From: Pollenia angustigena
Taxonomy: Eukaryota > Arthropoda > Insecta > Diptera > Polleniidae
DNA: 64,000 nt
Assembly (NCBI GenBank): GCA_930367215.1
Contig: OV884057.1
Coordinates: 111,253,284 to 111,317,283 of the forward strand
Direction: 5' to 3'
Positions within the stretch are counted from its first letter, which is position 1. Each line of letters opens with the position of its first letter. Below are positions 31,678 to 42,492 of the stretch, piece after piece. Under the pieces are notes generated by a model that saw only the letters and a program-made list of their open reading frames with translations, ran no database searches and had not been told where the DNA came from. Made by a program: the position numbers and the translations under genes.

Positions 31678-33645
31678 ATGCTTACGTTCGGGTTCCTCCG
31701 TGCAAGGTGCCTAGTGGACACGGGTGTAGCTACCAGCTTGGGTGATTCCATATTTTTTGGAAAGATTTCAAACCGTAGAAAATTAATAAACCCTATCAAA
31801 TTAAATACACTCATTGGCTCTTCTATCATAGAGGACGAAGTTATCGTATATTTGCCAAACGAATTCAACTGCCCAGACCAAACGATTTCTTTAAAGCTTG
31901 TAGACCTTAGAAATAAACCATTCGATTGCATAATAGGCAATAATATTTTATCTCCCTTAGGTGCGCAAATAGACTTGCGTCATAACGAATTAAAAATTAG
32001 AGACTCAACCATATTAATTGGCGAAAATAAACCACCTTTTGAATATAGAGATATTTTTTGTTTAGAGGGGCATGATAAGGAGCTGGATGAATTTTTGCAT
32101 GACGACCTGAGCTCAGAAGAAAGAGAACAACTGTCTAAATTTTTACAAGTTAATAAAAGAACATTTTTTATTGAAGGACAAAATTTAACTAGTACCAACA
32201 GCATTAGGCCCAAAATCATAACTACATCAAACCAACCAATATATTCAAAAATATATCGATATCCCCAAATTCACGAGAAAGAAATCGAACGGCAAATCCG
32301 GGAAATGTTAAAACAAGGTATAATAAGACCTGGTAAATCCCCATATAGTTCGCCCCTTTGGATAGTTCCGAAGAAAATGAGTTATACTGGGATTAAGAAA
32401 TGGAGAGTCGTCATAGACTACCGCAAGTTAAACGAAGTGACAATACAAGACAAATTTCCGATTCCAAACATGGAATCTCTGTTCGACAAATTAGGTCGCT
32501 CACAATACTATACCACCTTAGATTTGGCTAAGGGGTTCTATCAGATATTGATGGACGAAAGGGATATTGAGAAAACTGCGTTTTCTACCCCAATGGGACA
32601 TTTCGAGTACATTCGTATGCCCTTCGATTTAAAGAATGCGCCCGCTACGTTTCAGCGAATGATGAATCATGTACTAAGTGATTACATCAATAAGATATGT
32701 GTCATTTACATGGATGACATCTTGGTTTTCTCCGTGACAATCAAAGAGCATTTTGAGAGTCTAAATAAAATATTTAAAAGATTGAACGAATTTAATCTGA
32801 AAGTCCAATTGGACAAATGTAAATTTCTTACCAAATATACTGAATTTCTTGGTCATATTATAACTCCTGATGGTATCACTCCGAACCCGGAAAAGATAAA
32901 AGCTATTAAAAATTTGAAATTACCGGGAAGTGTCAAACAGATAAAATCATTTTTGGGACTAACTGGCTTTTACAGGAAATTTATAAAAAATTATTCAACA
33001 ATAGCCAACCCAATGATAAAATATCTTAGGAAAAATACTCATATAAATATGCGAGATCAGGAATACATAGACTCCTTTGATAAATTAAAAAATCTGCTCA
33101 CAACATACCCTGTTCTAGCCTACCCAGAATTTGATAAAGAATTCGTTCTGACTACTGATGCCAGCGATATAGCTATTGGTGCTGTCCTGAGTCAGAAAGG
33201 TAGACCTATTTCTTATGCCAGTCGTACTCTAAATAGTGCCGAAAGAAATTATCACACCTTGGAGAAAGAATTGCTGGCCATTGTCTGGAGCGTAAAGTAC
33301 TTTAGACCATATTTGTATGGGAGAAAATTTTTGGTGAGAACTGACCATCAACCATTGAAATGGTTATATTCTTTGAAAGAGCCAAATTCCAGAATAATTC
33401 GTTGGAAAATAATGTTGGGAGAATTTGAGTTTGATGTAGAATATTTAAAGGGTAAGGATAATAAGGTTGCCGATTTCTTAAGCAGAATTCCGAAACCTAA
33501 TGTGGAAGATGAAGAAAATTTAGATATTAAATCGCTGTTTGAGCTAACAGACAGTGATATGAGCACTGTTCATAGTGCCAATGAAGATTTGAATGAACAT
33601 TTTCTCATAAGTGAGACAGTTGTTAATAAATATAGAAGCAAATAA
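31678..33645 (+). CDS. pol: protease, reverse transcriptase, RNase H (open, 655 codons)
   Basis: Protease site LVDTG near residues 13-16; RT with RVVIDYRKLN (243-252), LDLAKGFYQI (catalytic D282), YMDD at 344-347 and LGHIITPDG; RNase H with TTDASDIAIGAVLS and RTDHQPLKWL. An oddity is PFDLKNAP where nearly all relatives have Gly (PFGLKNAP, D at 317), so RT function may be reduced. The frame ends at 33645 ahead of integrase, which continues in other frames; pol would normally be one long ORF. The upstream start is arbitrary since pol is usually reached by frameshifting from gag. Confidence 0.88.
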   Translation: MLTFGFLRARCLVDTGVATSLGDSIFFGKISNRRKLINPIKLNTLIGSSIIEDEVIVYLPNEFNCPDQTISLKLVDLRNKPFDCIIGNNILSPLGAQIDLRHNELKIRDSTILIGENKPPFEYRDIFCLEGHDKELDEFLHDDLSSEEREQLSKFLQVNKRTFFIEGQNLTSTNSIRPKIITTSNQPIYSKIYRYPQIHEKEIERQIREMLKQGIIRPGKSPYSSPLWIVPKKMSYTGIKKWRVVIDYRKLNEVTIQDKFPIPNMESLFDKLGRSQYYTTLDLAKGFYQILMDERDIEKTAFSTPMGHFEYIRMPFDLKNAPATFQRMMNHVLSDYINKICVIYMDDILVFSVTIKEHFESLNKIFKRLNEFNLKVQLDKCKFLTKYTEFLGHIITPDGITPNPEKIKAIKNLKLPGSVKQIKSFLGLTGFYRKFIKNYSTIANPMIKYLRKNTHINMRDQEYIDSFDKLKNLLTTYPVLAYPEFDKEFVLTTDASDIAIGAVLSQKGRPISYASRTLNSAERNYHTLEKELLAIVWSVKYFRPYLYGRKFLVRTDHQPLKWLYSLKEPNSRIIRWKIMLGEFEFDVEYLKGKDNKVADFLSRIPKPNVEDEENLDIKSLFELTDSDMSTVHSANEDLNEHFLISETVVNKYRSK

Positions 33646-35060
33646 GAATCTTAAATCAAAAAGAGAAAGAAACAGAAATATTGTACAATAAATATAAAAT
33701 AATTTATATCGAGAGGAATGATTTGCCAAATGATCATTATTTAAATGATATTTTTAGAAGAGAATTGAACAAAGGTACAGTGGGAATTTATTCTGAATTG
33801 GGTGACTCAGAATATAATATTGTCCAAAATAAATTAATCCAACTTTTTTTGAATGATAGTAATTTAAAATTTATAAATTGGCAGAAGACGTTGAAAACGT
33901 GGAAAGATTGTTGCAAGTGATTGAAAATAATCATATCGAGACCAATCATAGAGGGGTAGTTGAAAATTTCGAAGAATTAAAGTTTAAGTATTTTTATCCG
34001 AACTTAGTAAAATATATAAATAAATATATAAATAATTGTCAGTTGTGTGCTGAAAATAAGTACGATAGAAAACCCTTCAGAAAATATTTCAATTTTACTG
34101 AGACACCCAATAGACCAAACCAGATTGTGCATACCGACATATTTCATGTTCACAAAAATTATTTTTTGACTACCATTGACAGATTTACTAAATTGGGTTC
34201 CGCTCATAGGCTCAGCGATAAAAATATGTGCACAATCAAAACTAAGTTGGATGAGAGAATTTCTTATTTGGGAAAGCCAGAAACACTGATTTTAGATAAT
34301 GAATTTAATAACACATATATAAAATTATTTTGTTCAGAGAGGAACATTATTGCCCACTTTACCACACCAAATTCACACACAGGAAATTCAGATGTTGAGA
34401 GGTTACACTCTACGCTTTTAGAGCATAATAGAATAATCAAAAGAAGCAACGAGAATATGAGTATAGAGGAGTTGGTCATTAGAGCTATAGGATATTATAA
34501 TAATTCAATCCATTCTACCATAGGAATTAAGCCTATGGATTTTATTAACCGTTCGAATTTAGATTTTTCAAAGATTGCCTTGCAAATGAACTCTAGAAAG
34601 CAAAAAGCTATTCAAAGACTTATGGCCATTTTCTCATTAGGCAATTATCTTTTTTCCCAACGAAAAACTGCACATTAAAGAAATTTGGTTTTCTCAATGT
34701 CTCATTTGCTTCAATTTTATCGCAAAGCTAACCGGCACTCATCTGCCAATTATTTATTTTCCTTTTATTTGCCGTACAGATAAATTCAATCAGCTGACTC
34801 CCAACTTTTACATGTATTTTGAGTGGCGTTGCCAGCTGAAAACAATGTTTTTTGTCGGTATATTGAGAAACCAACATCTTTTAACGGACAGTTTATCGTT
34901 CCAATAAATTTATGTTGACATTAAGTAACAGACAGTTTTTCGATACATTGAGAAAATGGCCATTAATCTCACGAGGGCCAAAGACATAAAACTGCTAAAA
35001 GATATAATAAATATAATCCTATAAGAATGAAACGCATCGATATTGCACAGATAAAACGAC
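33646..35060 (+). pseudogene. integrase of the errantivirus-like element, frameshifted and split
   Basis: A linker segment (33681-33920) is in another frame. The main open piece (33878-34622) holds the zinc-binding pattern with HIETNH and CQLC, catalytic Asp in VHTDIFH, Asp in ILDNEF and Glu in SDVERLHS: the DDE triad. At 34620-34622 an MITE interrupts the frame; the C-terminal part resumes at 34966 and stays open to a stop near 35078. At least two frameshifts upstream prevent expression as one protein with RT. Confidence 0.85.
34623..34962. mobile_element. 340 bp Harbinger-type MITE in the integrase
   Basis: TIRs begin tggccattttctca; TTA lies on both sides (34620-34622 and 34963-34965). 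Leaving it out with one TTA makes the integrase frame contiguous, which independently supports the boundaries and the 3 bp duplication. Confidence 0.88.
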
Positions 35061-35078
35061 CTTTTAATGTTATTAGAT

Positions 35079-35115
35079 GAAAAAAAAAAAGAAAAAAAAA
35101 AAGAAAAAAAAAAAT
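35079..35115 (+). repeat. A-rich tract between integrase and env
   Basis: Runs of A interrupted by single G residues, in plus orientation, just 60 bp ahead of env. It might be an internal polypurine tract; that is speculation. Confidence 0.5.
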
Positions 35116-35164
35116 ACTAATCAGATAATCGTAAAAGTTTGTTCTCACGTAATATTTGTATATG

Positions 35165-35358
35165 TCCTCTTTTTAGATGATCGGGACTTTGTTCCTTTTA
35201 ATATTATCAACCGCAGTGGGCACGGTGGAAATTACAAAAATTGAATCGGAAGCAGGATATGTGATGATAGAAAGTGAACCTATTTCCGTGATTCGTAAAT
35301 ATAATAAAATAATACAATATAATAAAATAGAAGTTTCAAAAAATTTCTTAATAAAACA
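35165..35358 (+). pseudogene. env, N-terminal part with signal peptide (broken)
   Basis: The ATG at 35177 follows tcctctttttag, a good splice-acceptor sequence; errantivirus env is made from a spliced RNA. The first residues (MIGTLFLLILSTAVG) form a signal peptide. The frame is cut at about 35357 by a Helentron-like array and continues at about 37791. Annotated as a broken relic; no reconstruction is given. Confidence 0.75.
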
Positions 35359-37795
35359 AGTAAGAGTGCTATATTCGGCTGTGCCGAATCTTATATACCC
35401 TTCACCATTGTGCGAGCAGAATACAGAGCAACTAAACAAAAACTAAATAAAACTGGTAAATATTTTTTTTTTAAATAAGAGACAACCGGTTTTGAACTTC
35501 GCTTTTCATAAGGGCCCAGAATATATGTACTTTATAGGGTGTAGGATCAATATTGTATATACCTTTTTACCTTCGGTGAAGGGTATAAAAAGAGTAATTT
35601 TCGGGAATTCAGGGTTCTAATCACTGCATTCGATACTATCGTATCGAATAAACTATTGAATTTTTTTGCATACGATAGACACTGACGTATCGAATGAAAA
35701 CTCGATAAATGTAATGTCGAGTTACTCGATGTCGAATGCTATTATTTCAAATTCAATACATTTCATTCGATATCGAGTTTCAAGATACCAAAATAAATAA
35801 TTTCGATGAATTTTGCTCGATATCGTATGCGGTGATAAGACCCCAGTATTTATGGTATAACTCATACAAATTTCCGACATTTTGATATATAAGTCATATT
35901 CATAGGACGTATAGCAGCCCTAAAATTTAGGTTTTTATAAAAATTATGATGTTTTTTAGCCCATTTTTGGAGTATTTTGCTCATAAATTACCCATTGTTT
36001 AACCGATTTGATAGTTTTATATACCGACGTGTTAAGGAAGAATTTTACCATTTACTTAAGTTATATTTATATATAAACATTTATATAAACTTGTAAATAT
36101 GTATATATTTTAACAAAGTTAATTATAAAAAAGAGTAATTTTTGTGAATTCAGTATTTCGGTTATAACTCTGCCATTTTTTAACCGATTTGGCAGATTTA
36201 TATACCGACGTGTTGAAGAAGAAATTTACCATTTACTTTAGTTATAAAGCTTGGACTCGGGGAGATCTATGGTTCCCAAAAGTTGGGTATTTAAAAAAAA
36301 AATTAAATTTTGGTCATAACTTTTTTGTATCTGAACCAATTTTCCCGAGTTTTTTATAAAATATGTTCTACTAAAGATATTTTGATATATAAGTCATATC
36401 CGTCCTATGGACGCCCTTAAATTTAGGTTTTTATAAAATTTTTATTTTTTTTTGTACGGGAGGTACCACGCCCACTTCTCCAATCCCGCCCACATTTTGT
36501 AGGATAGTGTGTATTGGCAACCTAAATGTGTGTACCTAATTTGGAAACTTTGGCTCTTGCCGTTCTCAAGATATACAGAAATAAAGAAAATACAACAACA
36601 ACAAGGGATTTTTGGAAAAATTTAGAGGTAGTCGTGGTTTTTTGCTCATATCTACGTCATTTTTGGGCCGATCTGGCTGAATTTCAATAGCAAGAAATGA
36701 TGGACAGTATGTAACATAAATGTAAAACAACCTAGCCGCTTTCATGTCTGGATTATCCGGAAAACACATATCAAACGTAAGACGGACAGACGGACAGACG
36801 GTCAGACGGACAGACGGACATCGTTAAATCAACTTCTCTTCTCATATGGACCCAGAATATATATACTTTATGGGGTCTAAAATCAATATTGTGGAAATTA
36901 CAAACGTTATGACAAACTTATATGTATATACCCTTTTACACCTGTGGTGAAAGGTATAAAAAGAGTAATTTTTGGGATTTCAGTATTTTGGTCATAACTC
37001 TGCTATTTCTCAACCGATTTGACAGATTTATATAGCAACGTGTTAAAGGAGAAATTTTCCAGTTATTTTGGCTATAAAACTTGGACTCGGGAAGATCTAT
37101 GGTTCCTGAAAATGGGTATTTTTCAAAAAAAATTAATATTTTGGTCATAACTTTTTCGTATCTGCACCGATTTTCCCGAGTTTTTCAGAAAATATTTTCT
37201 ATTAAAAATTTCCGATTTTCTAATATATAAGGTAACCATAGGTCATATTACAGTCAAAAAATTCAGGTTTTTATAAAATTTTTAATACTTTTTGTATGAG
37301 AGGTACCACGCCTACTTCTCTAATCCCGCCCACATTTTGTAGGATAGTGAGTATTTATAACCTAAATTTTTGTACCTAATTTAAAAGTTTTGGCTCTTGC
37401 CGTTCTCCAGATATACAGAAAAAAGTAATAAAAATACAACAACCACAAGGGATTTTTTGGAAAAATTAGAGGCAGTCGTGGTTTTTTGGTCATATCTCAG
37501 CCATTGTTGGACCGATCTGGCTGAATTTCAATAGCAAGAAATGGTGGACTATATGTGACATAAATGTAAAACAACGTAGCCGCTATCATGTCTGAAGTCT
37601 CCGGAAATACATATCAAACGTAAGACGGACAGACGGACGGACGGACGGATATCGTTAAATCAACTTCTCTCCTCATAAGGACCCATAATATATATACTTT
37701 ATAGGGTCTAAGATCAATATTGTAGAAATTACAAACGGAATGACAAACTTATATATACCCTTTTCCACCTGTGGTGAATGAAGGGTATAACAAGG
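35359..37795 (-). mobile_element. Helentron-like array inserted in env
   Basis: On the minus strand it ends with the hairpin ttcggcacagccgaa and then gcactcttacttg, as in the element at 1066-3931, and contains at least two tandem units with (GTCY)n tracts at about 36782-36825 and 37622-37652. Short acaag is found at both junctions. The units are more diverged from each other than those at 1-3.5 kb. Confidence 0.85.
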
Positions 37796-38280
37796 TGAAA
37801 TGTTAGTGGGTCTGCAGGATAAAATAAAAGAGCTAGAACATTTGTTATCAACAATAACAATTCATACTAGAACCAAAAGAGGTTTACTGAATTTTGGGGG
37901 AAGAACCATAAAATGGTTATTCGGAAATATGGACGATGAGGACAAGGAAATGATTGATGCACACTTTGCAAAAATTGACATGAACCAGCAACAGTTAATA
38001 GGGAACTTAAACAAACAAATAAAGATCAATACAGACATACAAAAAATTATGCAAAATGTTCATTTGCTGTTGGAATCAAATAGGCTCTTGTTTAACGCAA
38101 GTATGTGAAAAGAAATTATAGATAATATACCAGTCATAAAATATAATAGTTATTGGCTGATAATTAACCAAATCAGGGATAAGATTGAGAGAATACAGGA
38201 AAACATATTGATGGCAAGATATAACGTAATGAATAGATTTGTTCTTACTAATGACGAAATTGATTTATATAATATTGATA
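37796..38280 (+). pseudogene. env, cleavage-site region (broken)
   Basis: The 102-codon frame contains a basic RTKR furin-type site followed by a Gly/Leu-rich segment (GLLNFGGRTIKWLFG), consistent with the start of the membrane-fusion subunit of errantivirus Env. It meets a stop at 38106-38108, runs on in the same frame for some distance, and is then cut at 38280 by the pogo-like element. Described only as a relic. Confidence 0.8.
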
Positions 38281-38918
38281 CAGTATTTATCGGATATAAG
38301 AAACTTAAATAATCCACGAAAAAAGTTTCTTATAAGCGTTTCTTTCTTATATACAATTATTTTATATAAGAAACTTATTTCTTATATAAGTAGCTATAGC
38401 CATAAGACTTTCATATTTTGGTTTTCTGTCTCTTTTTTTGTTAAAATTTCTAACTTTTATATAATTATTTTCTATGTCTTTTGAGTTTTTCACTATTTTA
38501 GATGTTTTTGCAATTTCGCTTCTTTTTATACCGTTTTGTATTTCTTTAAAAATTTTAACTTTTGTTTTTATTGGCAAAAAACACAAAGCTTCTCATGAGT
38601 ACCAGCTCGCTCATCTAAAACTAAAAGTAAAAAAACTATGTTCTTGTTGTAAAACTGTCAGAAAACAGCGTTGTCCATGCAAACTACTTAAAGTCTGTGC
38701 TACCGTTGGAAGGTTCTTATATAAATTCTTTTTCTATACATTTGGTGGTTTTGGTGTTTAAGAAAAATGTTCTTTAATCAGTTTTTTTCTTATAAGCGTT
38801 TTTCTTATATGAAACCTTTTTTGTTAGAAAAATCACTAAAAAGACATGGTGTTTTTGAAAATGTTTCTTAAAAGCGTTTTGTTCTTATATGAGATGTTCT
38901 TATATCCGATAAATACTG
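38281..38918 (-). mobile_element. pogo/Tigger-like relic, copy 2 (638 bp)
   Basis: TIRs cagtatttatcggatataag with exact TA duplications at 38279-38280 and 38919-38920. The minus strand carries the same transposase N-terminus as copy 1 (KEIQNGIKRSEIAK ... TSKIVKNSKDI ... KKRDRKPKYESLMA), here with a small deletion. This copy supplies the empty sites for both insertions in copy 1. Confidence 0.88.
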
Positions 38919-39686
38919 TAGTTCCAAATTAAGACACTTAAAATTTAACATTGGCTCATTGTCAAATGATGTGTAATTATATTTGTAATTTCGGTTCCAG
39001 AATTCTTTAACAAGATGTATATAACTAATTATATTATGCCTGTCCCCAATAAAAGGGCCATGCAAATTGACATTAATGAAACAAGAATTGTTAAAATAGA
39101 AAATACAACTTTTATTGTAAATGAAGAAAATTTTTTACCAAAAATGTTACAACCAAATGATTGCATTGTAAACCTAATCAAAGATAATTATAGAAACAGT
39201 TCCAGAAGAAAATTTGTTGGAACCGTTGTAAAAGAGATAGATATAGGAAATTTAATATTAATTAATGTTAAACATAATTTAACGAATTTTTGTAACAATT
39301 TCACATATTTTTTAAATGGAAGTTATTTAGTAAGAACTGAAAAATGTGGAATTCAAATAAGTGATTATTTTTTAAGAAGATATTAAACTAAAATGAATAT
39401 TGTAATCCCTAACTTTAATGTAATACCAGAAAACGAAACCGAACTATTAGATGTACCACAAATGATTAATCTTGATACCAGTAATGAGGTATATTTAAAA
39501 CAAAACATAAATTACAACTTTTATGCAATTTATGGGTTACTTACCTGCATTGTGATCTTGCTTGTGATTTACAAGAAAGATTTCTTATTTACATTAATTC
39601 GAAGAGACTCGAATTCTAAGGGAGGGCGAGTTATATATGCCACCCAAGAAGAACCAATTGCACAAGAAGAACCAATGATTTTGTAA
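38919..39686 (+). pseudogene. env, C-terminal part with transmembrane segment (broken)
   Basis: The open pieces 39015-39386 and 39393-39686 share a frame and are separated by one TAA (39384-39386). The last piece has a hydrophobic membrane span (FYAIYGLLTCIVILLVIY) followed by a basic tail. The frame ends at 39686, inside the 3' LTR, which starts at 39629. The part just right of the pogo-like element (38919-39014) is not cleanly open. Confidence 0.75.
39618..39628 (+). promoter_or_regulatory. polypurine tract
   Basis: aagggagggcg lies directly before the 3' LTR start AGTTATATAT, the expected plus-strand primer position. Confidence 0.75.
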
Positions 39687-39978
39687 ACAATGATTCATGA
39701 AATTGTTTACAGAAGTATTGATTTCGTTTTCTGTACATTTGTTGATTGCCCAACGATCAATGGAATTTCATCATCCATGATCGTTGTGCTGATCATGCAG
39801 AAATAGTTCATAAGTTTAAGCTAAGAATATGTAAAGAACAGAATAAAAATTCAGTTCTAGAAAACCATCAAATCGAAACGGTTTATAAAAATACCAAAGA
39901 AAAAATAAATAAAAATATCAAAATCCTTTTTAATAAAATAAATGTTTTTTTATTCAAATATAAAAGAAAAAGAAAACT
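39629..39978 (+). repeat. 3' LTR, 350 bp
   Basis: Same length and, apart from one base, the same sequence as the 5' LTR. It is followed by the duplicated TGCA (39979-39982). Confidence 0.93.
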
Positions 39979-39982
39979 TGCA

Positions 39983-41930
39983 AAGCTTTCAATGTAGTGG
40001 TGCCCATACCTGTTAATGTTCTTATTGACCACAATTTGTTTTGTTGTGCATTTGGTTGTATACAGAAAATATATTGTATGGCCAACATCTAGCGCACATG
40101 GGTGCTAAGACGAATGTTTAGGCAACGATGGCAGCACATGGACGAAGCACGATCATGAACAGTCTACACGAGTAGAATTCATGTGCGACATGCTGTTCTT
40201 ACCCTGCAAATAACAGGACCAGCCCAAACACGCGTGTAAAGAGTAGCCCACAAGGGACCAGGACTATTCCAAAAGTAACCCAAACGTATGGAAGAACATG
40301 GTCTATTTAACATTACAATATCCTAGGGGAGGACCATATAGCCCACCTTTGGACTACTAAGGAGTAGTTTGAAAACTACTTTATGGTATACTCAAGAGGA
40401 TTAGTTTTGAAGTCGTTTAAAAACGAAAGCACGTCGTTAAAACCCGAAGACATGTCGTCTCACTACAAACACTTTTTAAAAATGACATGGTCCATGCTTG
40501 CATTACATCGGACCAGTCCATGGAGTAGACCATTTTATCAAAATGGATCAGGTGGTCCAATTTTATTTGCAGGGTACCAAGTTGATGGATGATGGAGACG
40601 GGTAGTGAAGTGGTTATGTAGGACGTCAAATATTTAATAGGTGTGAACATAGCTTTAGAACTTTTAAAAAATTTCGGTTAAAAAAAATTATAGGAACTAG
40701 GATCGCCCGGTGGCCGAAATTCGACCACTCGATATTTACTTTCGAGAAAACCTGTGCGTTATACAACAAAAACGTACACATTTTAAGAGAACGGCAAAAA
40801 TGCACTATTCACACAACTTTGTACGTATGTCTGTAAGATAAATTAAAACGCTTTTCAAACACTTTAATTCAAAAAATTTAGAAAAAAATATATTGTGCAT
40901 ATCTACACACAAATTCCTTTAAAACGATATATGTTTCATTAAAATCGGTGGACGATAAGATACTTTAAAATCAACCACAAAAAAAATTGTCCCCGTATTT
41001 ATATATAAGATTCAATAAATTTATTATGTGAGATATTCTCAAAAATTTATTTTAAAAGAGTTTTAATATGTTGGCGGCTATGTATGTCTATGTGAATCAG
41101 AATACTTAAATCATATTTTTGAAATGTTGGAAACAAAACCTCTTAGCCAGGATTATATATTTCAAATTATTTTGTTTCAGTATTACAGAAACGAATAGTT
41201 ATATGAACATGCTTTTTGTATGAAAAATCTGTCAATTCTTCGATCAGAATTTAAAACCTTACATGACATTGTTTGATTCCTTCAATTTTGTTCTAAGTTG
41301 TTGGTGTTTTAATACATAAAACTGATGAATTTGCCTATATCGTTGATTCCGCCGGTATGTTGTTGTTTTAAGCATGAAGATATGCTAGAATTACTTAAGA
41401 GTTTTACATTCATTTTTGGCAGCATATTTTAGTAAAGTATTATTTGCAGTTTCTTAAGAACTACTTGGAACAGAGTCTAGTTTAACTTGGCGTATATTTA
41501 TGTCAAGCTTGTGGATTTTAAATAAGTCGTTACTCTGAAAAACCTTTGCAACTTATCATTTAAGGGTCCTTTAAGCACAATTGTCTTTTAAATCAGTTCA
41601 GTTGTTGTGCTCAAGTGAAAGAAATTGTTTGTAATAAATTTGTTTTGCAGTTATTCCAAAAATTTTTAAAGAAAACAAGATATCCTGAGCTATAATGATA
41701 AGTAGCGGGTAATGCATTACAAAATAAGTTTTCAATTTTAAAACCTGTATAGTAAAAAAATTGTTATATCTAAAAATGTTGTGATATCAAATATAAGCCA
41801 AAAATCAATTTCTAATAAAGAATAAATTTAATTAAATGTAAATTTATATAAAAAAGTAAGATTGCAATATACATAGAACACGAGCACAGAACTCATTCCT
41901 TTAACTTAGCCCAGGTTCACACTGTGAAAT
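39983..41930. other. unassigned stretch, about 1.95 kb
   Basis: The left third (40000-40660) has a more balanced base composition than its surroundings (repeated ccatgg/gtccatgg-like and gacgtc motifs) but no long ORF. The rest is AT-rich. No gene, RNA or element end is recognised. Confidence 0.4.
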
Positions 41931-41936
41931 TACAAG

Positions 41937-42110
41937 TAAGAGTGCTATATTCGGCTGTGCCGAATCTTATATACCCTTCACCATTGCGGGAGCAGAATAC
42001 AGAGCAACTAGACAAAAACTAAATAATTTTTACATATGTATACATACATATTTACAATACTTTAAACATCATTATAAATTAAATTTAAAAAGCGAAAACT
42101 GGTAAATATT
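41937..42110 (-). mobile_element. Helentron-like 3' end, split from the part at 56.6-58.6 kb
   Basis: agtgctatattcggctgtgc near 41942-41961 and the following ~120 bp match the 3' block of the element at 3562-3931 in the opposite orientation. The match fades near 42110. The rest of a 3' block in the same orientation appears beyond the palindrome at 56.65 kb. Confidence 0.75.
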
Positions 42111-42177
42111 TTTTTAAATCGTTTTTAGAACATAAAAAAAATAAAAATTTTAACAAAAAATTTTCTTTTTAAAAAAA

Positions 42178-42250
42178 CAAGATTCGAACCAGAGAACTCA
42201 CAGTTTCTAACTTAACACACCCGCTAGACAACTAAACCATGAAGGAACGT
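42178..42250 (-). ncRNA. tRNA-derived sequence / SINE head (candidate)
   Basis: On the minus strand tggtttagttg (A box) and ggttcgaatc (exact B-box consensus) are 38 nt apart and a T-run follows the B box closely. These are RNA polymerase III internal promoter blocks at tRNA spacing. The T-stem pairs poorly, so it is a tRNA-derived repeat or pseudogene rather than a working tRNA. Confidence 0.5.
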
Positions 42251-42358
42251 TGTTTGAATATCATTAAAATGAAATATGGCCCGTTTAATTTTCACTGTGT
42301 TGAGTTGTAATTACTTTTGATGTTTTTATTCACCATAATAGCAAAGTTGTAAACCATA

Positions 42359-42476
42359 ACGGCCATTTTCACCAAGTTCGGTTAAAACTAACTTTCAATT
42401 AAAGTTCCGGTTACCAATATGTTTTGACAGCTATAACCGATAGTTAATTATAACCGAACTTGGTGAAAATGGCCGT
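42359..42476. mobile_element. 118 bp TIR element
   Basis: acggccattttcaccaagtt at 42359 and its exact inverse ending at 42476. The arms pair for about 26 bp. It lies 16 bp left of the giant palindrome. Confidence 0.85.
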
Positions 42477-42492
42477 AAAACTTATTTCAGTT

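Larger units (their letters stand above)
29701..39978 (+). mobile_element. errantivirus-like Ty3/Gypsy LTR element with three nested insertions (10,278 bp)
   Basis: A complete structure: 350 bp LTRs (AGTTA...AACT), primer-binding site, gag, pol, env relics, polypurine tract, and a 4 bp duplication TGCA outside. An env frame with a furin-type site marks it as the gypsy-like errantivirus group of insects. It carries an MITE in the integrase (34623-34962), a Helentron-like array in env (about 35359-37795) and a pogo-like element in env (38281-38918). Without these about 6.9 kb remain, a usual size for the group. Stops in gag and env mean this copy is defective. Confidence 0.93.
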
